From the NCBI GenBank assembly GCA_039707465.1, contig CM077658.1, forward strand, positions 12,920,574-12,984,573: 64,000 bases of DNA. Direction: 5' to 3'. The notes under the pieces are model-generated. The model saw only the letters and a program-made list of their open reading frames with translations, was not told where the DNA came from and made no database searches. Of the stretch, positions 46,586 to 57,508 are shown one piece after another. A program made the position numbers and the translations under genes. Position 1 is the first letter of the stretch; every line of letters begins with the position of its first letter. Source of the DNA: Rhabdophis nuchalis (Eukaryota; Chordata; Lepidosauria; Squamata; Natricidae).

Positions 46586-47172
46586 CTTGGATGGCTTCAA
46601 AAGGAATTGAAGGACATGTCTCTCAAAGTGTCGGTGTTGAAGACTAGAAGTGATTTTGAGGTTGGGGATAGCATGCCCTCAAAAAACAGTTGCAAGTGAG
46701 GAATTCTAGGAAAAAGAATATGCCTTATTCTCTTTTTTTCCAAGACCTCCAGAGGCCACATTGACACATTCAAGTATGATATTTTCAGGTTTTGTTTTGT
46801 TTTTTGTTTTAAAAAGCTTTAAAACCTATTATCATTTCCTCTTGGAGACTGCGTTGCTTCCTGAATGGCCTCTTCTACCTCATCTCATCCTTTAAATCAA
46901 ATTGATCTATGACATGCCCATTCATTTTATCCCTGGTGTCAGAGCTTTACCCAGGGGATGGAAATAAATCGTTTTCTCTAGAAATTCAAACATTCACTCA
47001 GGGGCTATCAGTAAAGAGTCAAGGACAAGTCTTGGAAAGATAAGTTGCTTTCATTGAACATGCCACAGAAGTTCATCTAAAGGAATAAAGCCATATTTAA
47101 ATCCTAGGTCTCTTGCGCTCACCCTTAAATGGTGTGGGATTTATTTATTTTTTTTGCCTTCTTGGCTTTTAT
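46586..47172. other. Single-copy sequence
   Basis: Nothing recognised. Confidence 0.4.
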
Positions 47173-47180
47173 GTGTAGAA

Positions 47181-47315
47181 CAGAGGTCTTCAAACTTGGC
47201 AACTTTAAGATTTGTGGACTTCAACTCTTAGAATTCTCCAGCTAGCTCTGCTGGCTGGAGAATTCTGGGAGTTGAAGTCCACAAGTCTTAAAGTTGCCAA
47301 GTTTGGGGACCCCTG
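47181..47315. mobile_element. Palindromic hAT-like miniature element (family H-A)
   Basis: 135-bp hairpin, termini CAGAGGTCTTCAAACTTGGC and GCCAAGTTTGGGGACCCCTG. Flanking GTGTAGAA and GTGTAGAG differ at one base. Confidence 0.88.
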
Positions 47316-47540
47316 GTGTAGAGGATATCAATAGAGAGTTTTAATGCTGGACCTTCTTGTAGCGAGACCATTTGCTTCTGATCCTATCAGCTTCAACCTT
47401 CAGAAACAGGGAAATGTTTCTAAAAGATTGAACGAAGAACTATCTCCTTCATCTGCATGACCCCAGACTTTTTTGGAAAAGACCACCAAATGTCTCCCAT
47501 ACTTGAATTGGTACTCTTCATTATGACGTTTCTGATTTCA
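47316..47540. other. Single-copy sequence
   Basis: Nothing recognised. Confidence 0.35.
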
Positions 47541-47745
47541 AGCCAGTACGTACCAAGCTAGGAACTGGGAGAGCATAAGTTCTAGTCCCCCTTAGCCACA
47601 AAGACAGCTTGGTTGACCTTGGGCCGGTCTCTCCTTCTTAGCCCTAGGAAGCAGACAATGACACACCACTTTTGAAATCTTGCCAAGAAAATTGCAAAGG
47701 CTTGTCTAGGCAATTGCCAGAAGTCAACATTGATTCCAAGGGACA
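47541..47745 (+). mobile_element. tRNA-derived SINE, family S3
   Basis: Blocks GTTGACCTTGGGCCGGTCTC, CTTAGCCCTAGGAAGCAGAC and CAATTGCCAGAAGTCAACAT in S3 order. Confidence 0.7.
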
Positions 47746-47999
47746 TATACACACACATGGAATTGCAAGCACACCCAAGTATGTGCACAAACCCACATGC
47801 CAAGTCAGATTTTGACACAATCAGTTGCTTGTAAACTCACACAACTAAAGTTGATTGTGAAAAAAACAAAACCAAAATAGTTCTCGTTGGGAAGATGGAA
47901 ACCACTAAAGGCAAAACCATACAGAGTCAGGAGGCTAACATATAAATAGATACCTCTCTTGGCCATTTGGCAATAAGTAATGCTACAAGAATGCTACAG

Positions 48000-48300
48000 A
48001 ATAACAATAACAGAGACGGAAGGATGTTGGAGGTCTTCTAGTCCAACCCCTTGCTCAAGCAGGAGACCCTGTACCATTTTAGACAGGTGGATGGCCAGTC
48101 TCTTCCTAAAAGCCTCCAATGTTGGAGCACCTGCAACTTCTGAAGACAAGTTTTTTTCCCACTGGTTGATTGTTCTCACTGTCAGGGAATTTCTCCTTCG
48201 TTCTAGGATGCTTCTCTCTTTGCTCAGTTTCCATCTATTTCTTCTTGTCCTGCCTTCTGGTACTTTGGAAAATAGCTTGACCCCACCTCCCCCTCTTATT
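48000..48300 (-). mobile_element. CR1-type LINE 3' fragment
   Basis: Reverse CR1 terminus (ATAACAGAGACGGAAGGATG on the plus strand) extending to the TTTGGAAAATAGCTTGACCC block. Confidence 0.85.
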
Positions 48301-48716
48301 TTTGTTAAAGCAAAATTGTTTTAGCAAAACTCCCAGTACCCTTGTAACAATTGCATCAAAACCTGCTTCCCTTTTGAAGGTGCATTATCTTTCATGAAAT
48401 TAAACGAGAAGTGAAAGAGAGAGAGAAATTGCAGGATTTCTCTAAGCAACTTTAAACACAGACATGCTCTACAACTGAATTATAACCTTTTCCTCTGCAA
48501 ATGGTTAAAGAGAGAAAGATGCAGCATCCGAAGCAGGAAATTCAAATCAATCAAACAAACCCAAAGAAAACATTCAACAGCAGCAAAGCTGCCAAATGTT
48601 AATCGCACAATCAATTTTACATCTTGAGTGCTTATTTTTACAGAGCTTCATGATGGAGCTCACCTTTTTGGTGGGACCACTAGTCTAAAACCATGATATT
48701 GCATAGCCTGGGACAA
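48301..48716. other. Single-copy sequence
   Basis: Nothing recognised. Confidence 0.4.
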
Positions 48717-48761
48717 AGTCAGTCAGTCAGTCAGTCAGTCAGTCAGTCAGTCAGTCAGTCA

Positions 48762-48792
<31 letters not shown>

Positions 48793-48838
48793 GGTCGGTC
48801 GGTCGGTCGGTCGGTCGGTCTATCTATCTATCTATCTA
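48717..48838 (+). repeat. Four-block compound microsatellite
   Basis: AGTC units (48717-48764) change to TGTC (48765-48792), then GGTC (48793-48820), then TATC (48821-48838). Neighbouring blocks share their register, so the array appears to have grown by successive spread of point variants. Confidence 0.95.
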
Positions 48839-48896
48839 TGAAGAATATGTTGGTAAGAATTTCTGAAGTCTACACCTCTCTAATGTTTCTCTAGCA

Positions 48897-49002
48897 CAGG
48901 GGTCTCCAACCTTTGCAACTTTAAGTCTGAAGGACTTCAGCTCCCAGAGTTCTCCAGCCAGCTTTGCTTCAGACTTAAAGTTGCAAAGGTTGGAGACCCC
49001 TG
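48897..49002. mobile_element. Palindromic hAT-like miniature element (family H-A), deleted
   Basis: Termini CAGGGGTCTCCAACCTTTGC and GCAAAGGTTGGAGACCCCTG, perfect duplication CTCTAGCA (48889-48896 and 49003-49010). About 29 bp are missing from the right arm, so the hairpin is asymmetric. Confidence 0.9.
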
Positions 49003-49010
49003 CTCTAGCA

Positions 49011-49382
49011 GATATGCAAAATCCGGGAGGCTACATTAATCTCAAGCGAATGTTAGGATTGGCTCAGACATTCCATTATCTCATATATTGCTGAAGTGAC
49101 ATAAGCTTCAGACATAAACATAGGAAGTTTATACATACTTTCAGACATACACACACTTACACACACCGATATGTTTCAGTTAGCAACATCTGTGATAACA
49201 CATTTGCAAATCTTAAAGAGAAAGGTGATTTGTCTGCGTTTGAGCTCTTACCGTTGAATAATACAGATGTTATTTTAAAGCTTTGAAGCCAGCTTCCTAT
49301 TTTAGCTAATTTTATCATTAAAAAGAAAGATGAACCGAAAATAATCAGAGTTAGCTATATTCCAGCCAATAAAGTCCTAATA

Positions 49383-49423
<41 letters not shown>

Positions 49424-49518
49424 TGCTCTACACGTGATCTTACCCAAAACACCAAATGGGGAAAAGAGGATTATTTTAAACCTCCCTGCTACTTCTAGAC
49501 ACCAACCTTGCTATAATA
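49011..49518. other. Single-copy sequence with (CA)n
   Basis: (CA)n at 49387-49422; otherwise nothing recognised. Confidence 0.4.
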
Positions 49519-49520
49519 TA

Positions 49521-50312
49521 CAAATAGTCCTCCTCTTGTGAGGAGAGTTGAGATGAGAATTGCCATTGCTAAGCAAGACAATTGTTTATTGACTTGTGCC
49601 CAGTTTCACCAAAGTTTGGGTCACAGTTGTTCAGTGGATCATGTCATTGGCATCCTTCAGTCTCAAAAGAAAGAGGTCTGGAAAGAGGTCCTAAAACACC
49701 ATCTGGTGTGGCTGAAAAGGCCAATTCGGGAATGGAAATCCCTTCCACACTGAGGGCAGATACATTCTGTCCCCTGCCCAGCCCCCAGATTTCTCTAGTT
49801 CTGGGACTGCCTCTTTGCCTCAGCCTACCGAACAAGTGTCTCTTTGGATTGGAGAAGGCCATGCTGCATCTTTAGCCTCCAAGTTGAACGATCAGAGGTC
49901 AAGGTTTCCCAGCTGTTAATTTCCATTCCCAAGGCCTTTAGATCCCTTTTGGAAATATCCGTGTATCGCAGCTGTGGTCTCTCTCTGGGGCGCTTTCCCT
50001 GCACTAATTCTCCATACAGGAGATCTTTTGGAATCCAACCAGTGGATCATTGTGGTCATTAAGTAAACCCAGCCTCCCCAATTGACTCTGCTGATCAGAA
50101 ACCTGTTGGGAAGTTCACAACTGGCGCTTACACGACCCTGCGACCGTCGTAAATAAATGTCGCTTTCCAGGACATCCGATTTGGATCACGTCACAGTCAG
50201 AATGCTGCAATGGCTGTCAGAGCAAAGTCAGGCTGTGTAATTCACTCATTTTCAGTGCTGTTGTTGCTTCGAATGGTTGCTAAAGGAATGGCCGCAAGTG
50301 GAGGACTACATG
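49521..50312 (+). mobile_element. Tigger-like T2 element split by a LINE
   Basis: Left part 49521-49642, right part 50040-50312 ending GCAAGTGGAGGACTACATG. The left end follows TA. It resumes exactly across the LINE insertion. Confidence 0.75.
49643..50039 (-). mobile_element. 5'-truncated non-LTR LINE with C-terminal zinc-finger-like motif
   Basis: The minus strand encodes WIPKDLLYGELVQGKRPRER, then SKRDLKALGMEINSWETLTS, and finally CPQCGRDFHSRIGLFSHTRW followed by C, a C2H2-type knuckle, with a few stops. This is the C-terminal end of a non-LTR retrotransposon polyprotein. Flanked by a perfect 11-bp duplication CAGTGGATCAT (49632-49642 and 50040-50050), as expected from target-primed insertion. 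Clade not assigned. Confidence 0.8.
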
Positions 50313-50536
50313 CGCAATGTGGCCAATTCTTCATAATGGCATTCAAATTTCACTGAATTATGACCTGTTTCATAAAGTAGACTTCATGAGCACCTCGCTT
50401 GCCATGTTAGGTTACTCGGGAATTTGACAGATGCTGTATAGACTTCTACCCATTAACCTCTCATGCTCCACTTAATACCCGTCGAATGCAACGTTCCCTC
50501 CCGTTTAGATTCTTTTAGACTCTTTCTTTTAATATA
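50313..50536. other. Single-copy sequence
   Basis: Nothing recognised. Confidence 0.35.
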
Positions 50537-51101
50537 CAGGTAAGTCCTTGGCTTATGATCACAATACAGTCCAACATTTCTGTTGTTAAGTGAAACATTT
50601 GTTAAGTGGGTTTGCCCACTTGCCATGATTGTTAAGTCAATCCCTTTAGTTGTTAAATTAGTCAAACTGTTTATCTATGGAGATTCTCCGTCCTCCCGGT
50701 CATGGTTGTCCCAAAGGTGCTTTTTCAAGAGGCAACTGGACTTTCTTGTTTTCTCTGAAGACATTTCACTACTTCACAGCTCAGAGCTGAAGAAGCTTCT
50801 TGGATGAGAAGCGAAACATCTTCAAAGAAAGACCAGGAAGCCCAGTTGCCTCTTGAAAAAGCACCTTTGGGATAATCAAACTGTTGTTAAGTGAATCTGG
50901 CTTCCCCATTGATTTTGCTTGTTGGAAAATCACAGAATCCTGGGACACTGCAACCGTCATAAAGATGAGTCATTTGCCAAGCATCTGAAATTTGATCACA
51001 TGACCACGGGGATGCTACAATGGCCACAAGGATGAAAACTGGTCCTGTCACTTTTGTTCACTGCTATCATTTGAATGATCACTAAATGATCGAAGACTAC
51101 G
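50537..51101 (+). mobile_element. Tigger-like T2 element split by a fold-back insertion
   Basis: Left end CAGGTAAGTCCTTGGCTTAT follows TA (50535-50536); the right end near AAATGATCGAAGACTACGTG is the inverted terminus. T2 sequence is continuous once 50672-50875 is removed. Confidence 0.8.
50672..50875. mobile_element. Fold-back insertion with 10-bp duplication, unclassified
   Basis: Arms AAAGGTGCTTTTTCAAGAGG and CCTCTTGAAAAAGCACCTTT are inverted; the palindrome spans most of 50708-50873. Flanked by TCAAACTGTT on both sides (50662-50671 and 50876-50885). Related sequence is common in vertebrate genomes as I recall, but I cannot name the family. Confidence 0.75.
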
Positions 51102-52229
51102 TGTGTGTGTGTGTGTATATACTGTATGTGTACTTTCTTTTTTAATACATCTATCTTCTTAATCCCTCGTTGCCCCAATGATCTAGAGATTAAAAAAACA
51201 CATTAAAAAGTAAAAAATGTGTTGCTTCCATTAAGGGAAATTTCTTGCAAAAAATGCAGATGAGAATGGGAAAATTATGCTCCCAAATTTAAGAACAATG
51301 GAGAAGACGCACTTTAGAAAAATACATACATACTTTGGCAAGCGATGCCAAATAATCTTGATTGCAAAATAAAAGAGGAAGCAGATTTAAGAGGTTTGCT
51401 TATCCCAGGAAGTTTGTAATTCCACAAATTGGACATAGAAAGCAAAGGAAGAAGAACAGGAAAGTATCTAGAGGGAAACCTGGAACGTGGGGAAGAGTTA
51501 CGTTCCACCATCGACTCCTCGTTGTTGCTCTTCTTCCATTTCCAACAAAGATTTCTTAAGTCTCTCTGACGCTTCTCATTTTTGTGTAGCTCGCTCTTTG
51601 CTTCTCTTCCCCAAAATATTTTGCGATAGAAATTGCCTTTGGACTCCCAATTGTTACGATCACACACAGACACCCAGCCCCCTTGCATGCAGATGCAAGG
51701 AAATAATGGATTTTTTTTTTTAAAAAAACACACGCTATTTGGAAGGATAAGGTTTCCTTTTTGGCCATAAAAAGCTGTAACACATGATCTGGGTTACAGA
51801 GAACAATCTGGCAATGCGGGGGAAGAGAAAGAGACAGAAGGAAAATCCTCGCACATTCACAGAAATGCATTTCTTAGGAATGTGAAAGAGGAGGAGAAGA
51901 AAATAACACCGCAAGAGTTTTGCAGAAGAACAAATGCAGTCTTGTAATATTCCCGTGACTTCCTTTTTCTGATTTTTACTTTGGATCTGCGGCTCGCTTG
52001 ACCCAGGACCCAGGAAGAAAATAACTTGAATAATTGCCAAATTATTTCTAAAGGCGAGGCGGAACCTGTTTAGGATTAACCTATGAGTTTGATTGCATGC
52101 TCACTGTTCCCCACTTGAGTAAAAGGGTAAACACATTGTTTCCCTCTGCTACAACAAGACAGTATATATTTCATGTTCATGCTAACACAGTCTACATTTG
52201 TCTTGAGTTAACAATGCATTTAGATTTTT
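51102..52229. other. Single-copy sequence
   Basis: (GT)n at about 51101-51116; open frames such as the 139-codon one at 51733-51314 (minus) carry no recognised domain. Confidence 0.45.
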
Positions 52230-52572
52230 TTAAGGAGGAAGAGAAGGAAAAGGAAAAGCAAGAGGAAAAGCAAGAGGAGGAGGAGGAGGAGGAGGAGAGG
52301 AGGAGGAGAAGAAGAAGAGGAGAAAAAGGAGGAGGAGAAGGAGGAGGAGGAGAAGAGGAGGAGGAAGATAAGAAGAGGAGGAGGAGAAGAGGAGGAGGAG
52401 GAGGAGAAGAGGAGGAGGAGGAGGAGGAGAAGAGGAGGAGGAGAAGGAAGAGAGGAGGAGGAGGAGAAGAAGAGGAGGAGGAGAAAGAGGAGAAGAAGAA
52501 GAGGAGGAGTAGGAGGAGAAGGAGGAGGAGAGGAGGAGGAGGAGGAGGAGGAGGAGGAGGAGGAGGAGGAGA
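52230..52572 (+). repeat. Long (GGA/GAA)n purine-rich tract
   Basis: About 340 bp with almost no pyrimidines on the plus strand, irregular mixes of GGA, GAA and AAG. Overlapping open frames (poly-Glu/Arg, poly-Leu/Ser/Pro) are compositional artefacts. Confidence 0.95.
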
Positions 52573-53091
52573 ATAGCAAAAGCCACTTAAACAGTGTCTT
52601 AGAAATGCAGTTAAAAGCACACTGTTTCTGCCCTAAATGCATTAGCAGAAACACAAAGACTATTTACCACCGATTTAACTGGTTCTTCTTTTTTTTCCTT
52701 TCTCCCTTCTCTTCTCTTCCCTTCCTCTTGCAGACTATTTGCAATTCCTACAGGCCCCAAAGAGATTGTGACGTAAATTGCCTGATTAAAAATTCTAAGT
52801 AGCAGCTTCAGAGGAGACAAAAGTCATTATGCCAAATGCTGGTGGGGATATTTTGACTTCCACACCCTGGCTATAATTGTGAATAAAACTGTCCGTTTGA
52901 CCTGCTTTGTGCATTGTAGCGCGAAAGGTCTTCTATAAGGAACCAACAGAGCTCTCTTTCCCAAGAGAAATACATAGACTTTCGAAGGTCATGTTTGTGT
53001 TGAGTCCACCTTATAGGAAGGAACACGTAAACATTCCTGTGTGCTGTGATTCTAAAACTGCTATACTTTATAAGACTACACACACACACAC
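52573..53091. other. Single-copy sequence
   Basis: (CA)n at about 53080-53099; nothing else recognised. Confidence 0.4.
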
Positions 53092-53099
53092 ACACACAC

Positions 53100-53369
53100 C
53101 AGAGTTGGTGTGCAACAGGTTCTGACCAGTTCTGGAGAAGTGGTAGCGGAAATTTTAAGTAATTTGGAGAAGCGGTAAATACCACCACTGACTGGCTCCA
53201 CTCCCATCTATTCTCTGCCTCCCGAGTCCCAGCTGATCGGGAGGGAATGGGGATTTTGCAGTAACCTTTCCCTGGAGTGGGGAGGGAAAGGAGACTTTGC
53301 AGTATCCTTCCCCTGACACGCCCACCCAGCCACACCCACCACAGAACCATTAGTAAAAAAAATCCCAAC
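53100..53369 (+). mobile_element. hAT-like miniature element (family H-B)
   Basis: From CAGAGTTGGTGTGCAACAGG to AAAAAATCCCAACA with the GGGAATGGGGATTTTGCAGT block. It sits inside CA-rich sequence, so the duplication ACACACAC cannot be told from the repeat. Confidence 0.65.
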
Positions 53370-53416
53370 ACACACATACATGATGAAGCCTTGACTGAAA
53401 TGTCACAATACAGGTT

Positions 53417-53500
53417 TGATTGGATTGGATTGGATTGGATTGGATTTATATACCGCGCCACTCTCCCAGAAGGGACTCGGGGCGGTACACAGGAAATTAA
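53417..53500 (-). repeat. (GGATT)n beside a reverse SINE/LINE 3' end
   Basis: Six GGATT units followed by TTATATACCGCGCCACTCTC and GGGACTCGGGGCGGTACACA, the reverse of the GTGCACCGCCCCGGGTCCTT-type end seen at 39920. Confidence 0.7.
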
Positions 53501-53756
53501 AACACGAAAAAGACAATACAAAGAATAAATACATCATAAAATCAATAAAATCCTATTAAATTAGATAATACCTGTGCTAAAATCAATTTAAAACCCCTTA
53601 TTCGTTTAATTTAATTTAAAATCAGTCGATGATATAGTCTCGGAAGTTAGGCCAGGCCAGCTAGGTGAAAGAAGTGAGTCTTTAGGTGTTGGCGGAAGAG
53701 GCGCAGGTCCGTGATGTTTCTAAGATCAGGGTTTCACAGTCACCCCTTTTGTACTT
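53501..53756. other. Single-copy sequence
   Basis: May be further body of the adjacent repeat; nothing else seen. Confidence 0.3.
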
Positions 53757-54015
53757 ATTTATTTATTAGATTTTTTGTTTTATTCGCCTTTCATTACTTT
53801 ATAAATAACTCAAGGTGGCAACTATCCTTCCTCCTATTTGCCCCACAACAATCATCCTCTGAGATGGGATGGGCTGAGAGGGAGAAGGAGAGGGAGAGGG
53901 GGAGAGACTGGTCCATAGTCCACCCAGGTAGCTTTCATACCTAAGATGAGACTAGAACTCACTGACTCCTGGTTTCTAGGCCAGCAACTTAATCACCACA
54001 TCAAACTGGCACTGC
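53757..54015 (-). mobile_element. tRNA-derived SINE, family S3
   Basis: Minus strand from a GCCAGTTTGATGTGGTGATT head to the CACCTTGAGTTATTTATAAA end; matches the 22680 copy. Confidence 0.7.
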
Positions 54016-54619
54016 ATGTGGTTACACAAACACAAACTACAAGGCAGAGACAGAGACAGAGATCGATATTAGGGGAAAATATGTAATGAAGGCATTCACA
54101 CCCCTGCCCTGTCACCACTTTTCAAGCTAATGAGAATATTCCTCATAAGTTGCTTCTTTGATTCCTTATTAAATAATTACCAGCTACTGGAGGTACCTAG
54201 GTCTCCAGACAGACGTCAGGATGAACTGTGTGAATACAGAGGACTAAAACAAAAATACGATAGAAGTCAAGATAAAACTAATCATGAATATCATAATTAA
54301 TGCGTACCAGTGTGTTCATAGAAAAAAAGGGACCGTAAAGGTTATCTTATCTAATTCCCATAATATCATCTGTATTGAATGTTTCAGTTTTTAGATCAGT
54401 GCTATTTCTTACCGGAGCAGTTGTGTAATATTGTCATGTTTACATCCTATTTAGTTCAATCAGATTTTATTTTACAGGATATTACTTACAGGATATTATT
54501 TATTTTTCTTAAATTACAAACATATGCAATGTGAAGAATATGGGCATTATATTTATAGTCTATTCTGTTTTCCTTAATGTGAGGACAGGACAGGATAGGG
54601 AAGAGGAAGAAGAGGAGGA
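54016..54619. other. Single-copy sequence
   Basis: Nothing recognised. Confidence 0.4.
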
Positions 54620-55012
54620 ACATATGACAAACAGTTGCAGGGATTTGATATGTCCAGTTTAATGAAAAGAAGGACTAGGAGCAACAGGATAGTAATGTCT
54701 ATCCAATGTCTGAGGGGTTGATGTAAAGAAGAGGGAGTCAACCTATTCTCCAAGGCATTTGAAGACAGGACAAAAAGCACTGGGTGGAAACTAATCAAGG
54801 AGAGAAGCAACCTAGAACTAAGGAGAAATTTCCTGACAGTGAAAACAATGAACCAATGGAATGGTTGGCCTTCAGAAGTTGTAGGTGCTCCAACGCTGGT
54901 TTTAAGGAGATTGGACAACCATTTGTCCAATGAAATGGTATAGGGCTTCCTGCCTGAGCAGACGTTTGGACTAGAAAACCTCCACGGTTCCTTCCAACTC
55001 TGTTCTTTGATA
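54620..55012 (+). mobile_element. CR1-type LINE 3' fragment
   Basis: The plus strand runs from AACATATGACAAACAGTTGC to TTCCTTCCAACTCTGTTCTT with TGGAAACTAATCAAGGAGAG inside. Decayed coding. Confidence 0.85.
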
Positions 55013-55997
55013 GAATCCAATCTGCGTCAGAGGTTTTGACTTCTGAGTTTGTGCTGGAGTCCATCTTTAAGGAACTTCTCTCTAGCCTGGGACACATATC
55101 TTCGCCTTTGTTCTGTTATTCTGTAAACTTGTAGGCTGCCAAAGGTGGCTCTAGGCAGTTTACAATATGTTAGCTGGCAAAGAATTATAACATTTCCTGG
55201 CTATTTCAGCAAGGTACCTACCTTTTTTTAAACAGACCAAGGTGTTGTCTGTACAATTCCCCAGTTATGGATACCCTGGCTCTAAAATCACTCAGATCTG
55301 ATTGCTGCTTCTTGTACACATAGAGCAGCTGCATTATTAATCAGTGGCTTGGCTCCTTCAAGCTCCTATCAAAAGGAGTACTTTAAAATCTTCCCTTTTC
55401 CACTTTGCTCCAATTTCTGCGGCCTTTTAAAGACCCGCTTTCTCTTCTCTTCCCAAGAAGTGCATTTCAGCTTATTTTGTGCTGGCTTTGGGCTACATCT
55501 GATTTCGGGTTGCAAACAGCCCCGGATGTGTGCAAAATAGATTTACGAGAGGACACCGTGGCTAACCCTTTTGTGTGGAGGAACTACAGGCAGTAACACT
55601 TATCAGGCACAAAGATCTTTCTTCATTTAAAGGCCACAGCTTGAGATAGTCAATCACGCCCAGCATGTATTTCAGGTTTAGTTTTTATTATCATTGGCAA
55701 TTTGTGTGTGTGTCCACATTGTGTGTGTGTGTGTCTGTGTGATTTGTTACCACTATGCATTTCTTGCCTCTATGATTCAATAGCTACTTAGCTACCTAGC
55801 CAAGGTCTTTATCAGAGACACTGTTATTCTTGCTGTCTGAGTAGCAGTTTTGCATTGGTCTGAGGAGTCAGGTCTACCCGGGAACAATTGCAAATGTTTG
55901 CAAGCTGAAAATAGCATCCATGCAGATATTACACCAATGTTTTATCAATTATTTGAATTCCATCTAATAATAAGTTACCATCAGGTCATCATCATTC
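55013..55997. other. Single-copy sequence with a fold-back arm piece
   Basis: 55016-55095 matches one arm of the repeat at 2429; otherwise nothing recognised. (GT)n at about 55700-55740. Confidence 0.45.
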
Positions 55998-56010
55998 AAG
56001 ACCTGCATTT

Positions 56011-56762
56011 TTTAGCAGACTATTTACACAAACCCAAGGAAGAGATCAGGGGGGACATTGACCTGGTTTATAGAATAAATTCAGCATATGCCAGGATAAA
56101 TGAACTACCCAGAGAGATACATATAAAATTTGTTAGAAGGTCTACCAGGGAGGGAATATTGAGGGTGCAGAGAGAGGGTCTGTTAATGTACCAACAAAAG
56201 GAAGTCGCCATCTTGAAGCAGATCCCGAAAAAGATTAGAGAGGTGAGGAGGAAATATTCCTTCTTATGTAAAAAATTGTTTAACCAGGGGGTTTGGTTCA
56301 AGTGGGTGATGCCAGAAGGGATGTTGGTGTTCTGGGAAGGAGGAAGAGTAAGGATTAAAACAGTGGCTGAGGCGGAAGCCTTCTTAAAAAACATTCCTCT
56401 ATCCTGGGGGAAGAAACAGGAGGAGCGGAGGGGGCCACTGGGGGTCAGGGAGGAGAACAAGAAGACACAATTGCCAAGAGACTTAGATCTAAAAAATGAC
56501 TTTTTTTATTAATACAGTATAACTTTTGTCTGGATGTTTGTACACGATTGCCAGCATAGAATTTAGAATTTATAATGATATATGCATTTCTCTTCACCTT
56601 GTAGTACTATTGAAATATGTATTATCAATGTTTTGTTAAGAAGCCCCGGAGGGGGCCAACGATCTCGACGTGAAAGTTCTCAAAATATCTTTTTATCTCA
56701 CCTTACCCTACCCTACTTAAAAAATCTGTAAAACTCAATAAAAATTTTTCAATATAAAAAAA
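56011..56762 (+). mobile_element. L1 LINE insertion with ORF1 C-terminus and 3' tail but no ORF2
   Basis: Flanked by a perfect 13-bp duplication AAGACCTGCATTT (55998-56010 and 56763-56775) and ending in poly(A) after AATAAAAATTTTTC, hallmarks of L1 retrotransposition. From 56011 to 56512 an intact frame encodes about 166 residues of L1 ORF1p-type sequence: HKPKEEIRGDIDLVYRINSA, then IREVRRKYSFLCKKLFNQGV and WFKWVMPEGMLVFWEGGRVR, i.e. the end of the RNA-binding domain and the C-terminal domain. The frame happens to stay open upstream to 55850 in host DNA. About 240 bp of non-coding 3' sequence follow the stop with no trace of the roughly 3.8-kb ORF2. It is 5'-truncated. It resembles mammalian HAL1 (half-L1) or a spliced/deleted L1 transcript. 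Confidence 0.85.
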
Positions 56763-56796
56763 AAGACCTGCATTTACTCTCAATAGGGATAGATAG

Positions 56797-56955
56797 ATGG
56801 AATGGCTGGCGTCCAGAAGCTGGGTGCTGTATCACTGGTGGTTTTCAAGAAGAGACTGGACAGCCATTTGTCTGGAATGGTATAGGATCTGGACAGAGCA
56901 GAGAGTTGGACTAGAAGATCTCCAAAGTACCTTCCAACTTTATTTTTTCTGTATT
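56797..56955 (+). mobile_element. CR1 3' terminus fragment
   Basis: GGTGGTTTTCAAGAAGAGAC to AGTACCTTCCAACTTTATTT is the CR1 end. Confidence 0.8.
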
Positions 56956-57431
56956 GCTGTAGCTTCTGGCTAATCGCAATCATTTGTCACTGAAAAGCAT
57001 GGAAGCTTTTATGTGTTTCTTTAGATAGAAATATCACCCAGTAAGACATATTTCGGATTCAGTATGTTCCATCTTGCTTAGGAGCCTCCCCACAATTTCA
57101 GATAGGTGTTTCCCCAAATCTATTAGGAGATCTTGTGGACTGGACCCAGGTGTCATGGGGTGTCATGGCTAAAATGAAGAAATGATATTGGTCCAAGCAA
57201 ACATATAAAGGTCCATATGTTTTATCTTTTATTTTTAGCTAGCTCTTGATTAATTTTAATGTTTTAATTTTTAATGTTGAATGTGTTTAGTCTTTTTTAT
57301 TTTATTTATTTATTATATTTATACCCCGCCCTTCTCCAAACGGACCCATTTAATGTTATATATTATGATTTCAGATTGTTGTTCACCATCTAGAATCACT
57401 GCATATAAATTAAATTAAATTATATTAAATT

Positions 57432-57433
<2 letters not shown>
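56956..57433. other. Single-copy sequence
   Basis: A reverse SINE 3' end at about 57296-57345 (ATACCCCGCCCTTCTCCAAA); otherwise nothing. Confidence 0.4.

Positions 57434-57508
<75 letters not shown>

Noticed and set aside
48717..48838. Regular repeats resembling a CRISPR or satellite array
   Set aside because: Units are 4 bp with no spacers; this is a vertebrate microsatellite.
51314..51733. 139-codon minus-strand open frame
   Set aside because: No domain, biased composition, several overlapping alternatives and no splice or start context of note.
52097..52654. Open frames of 118-159 codons, low complexity
   Set aside because: Translation of the purine-rich tract; no plausible protein.
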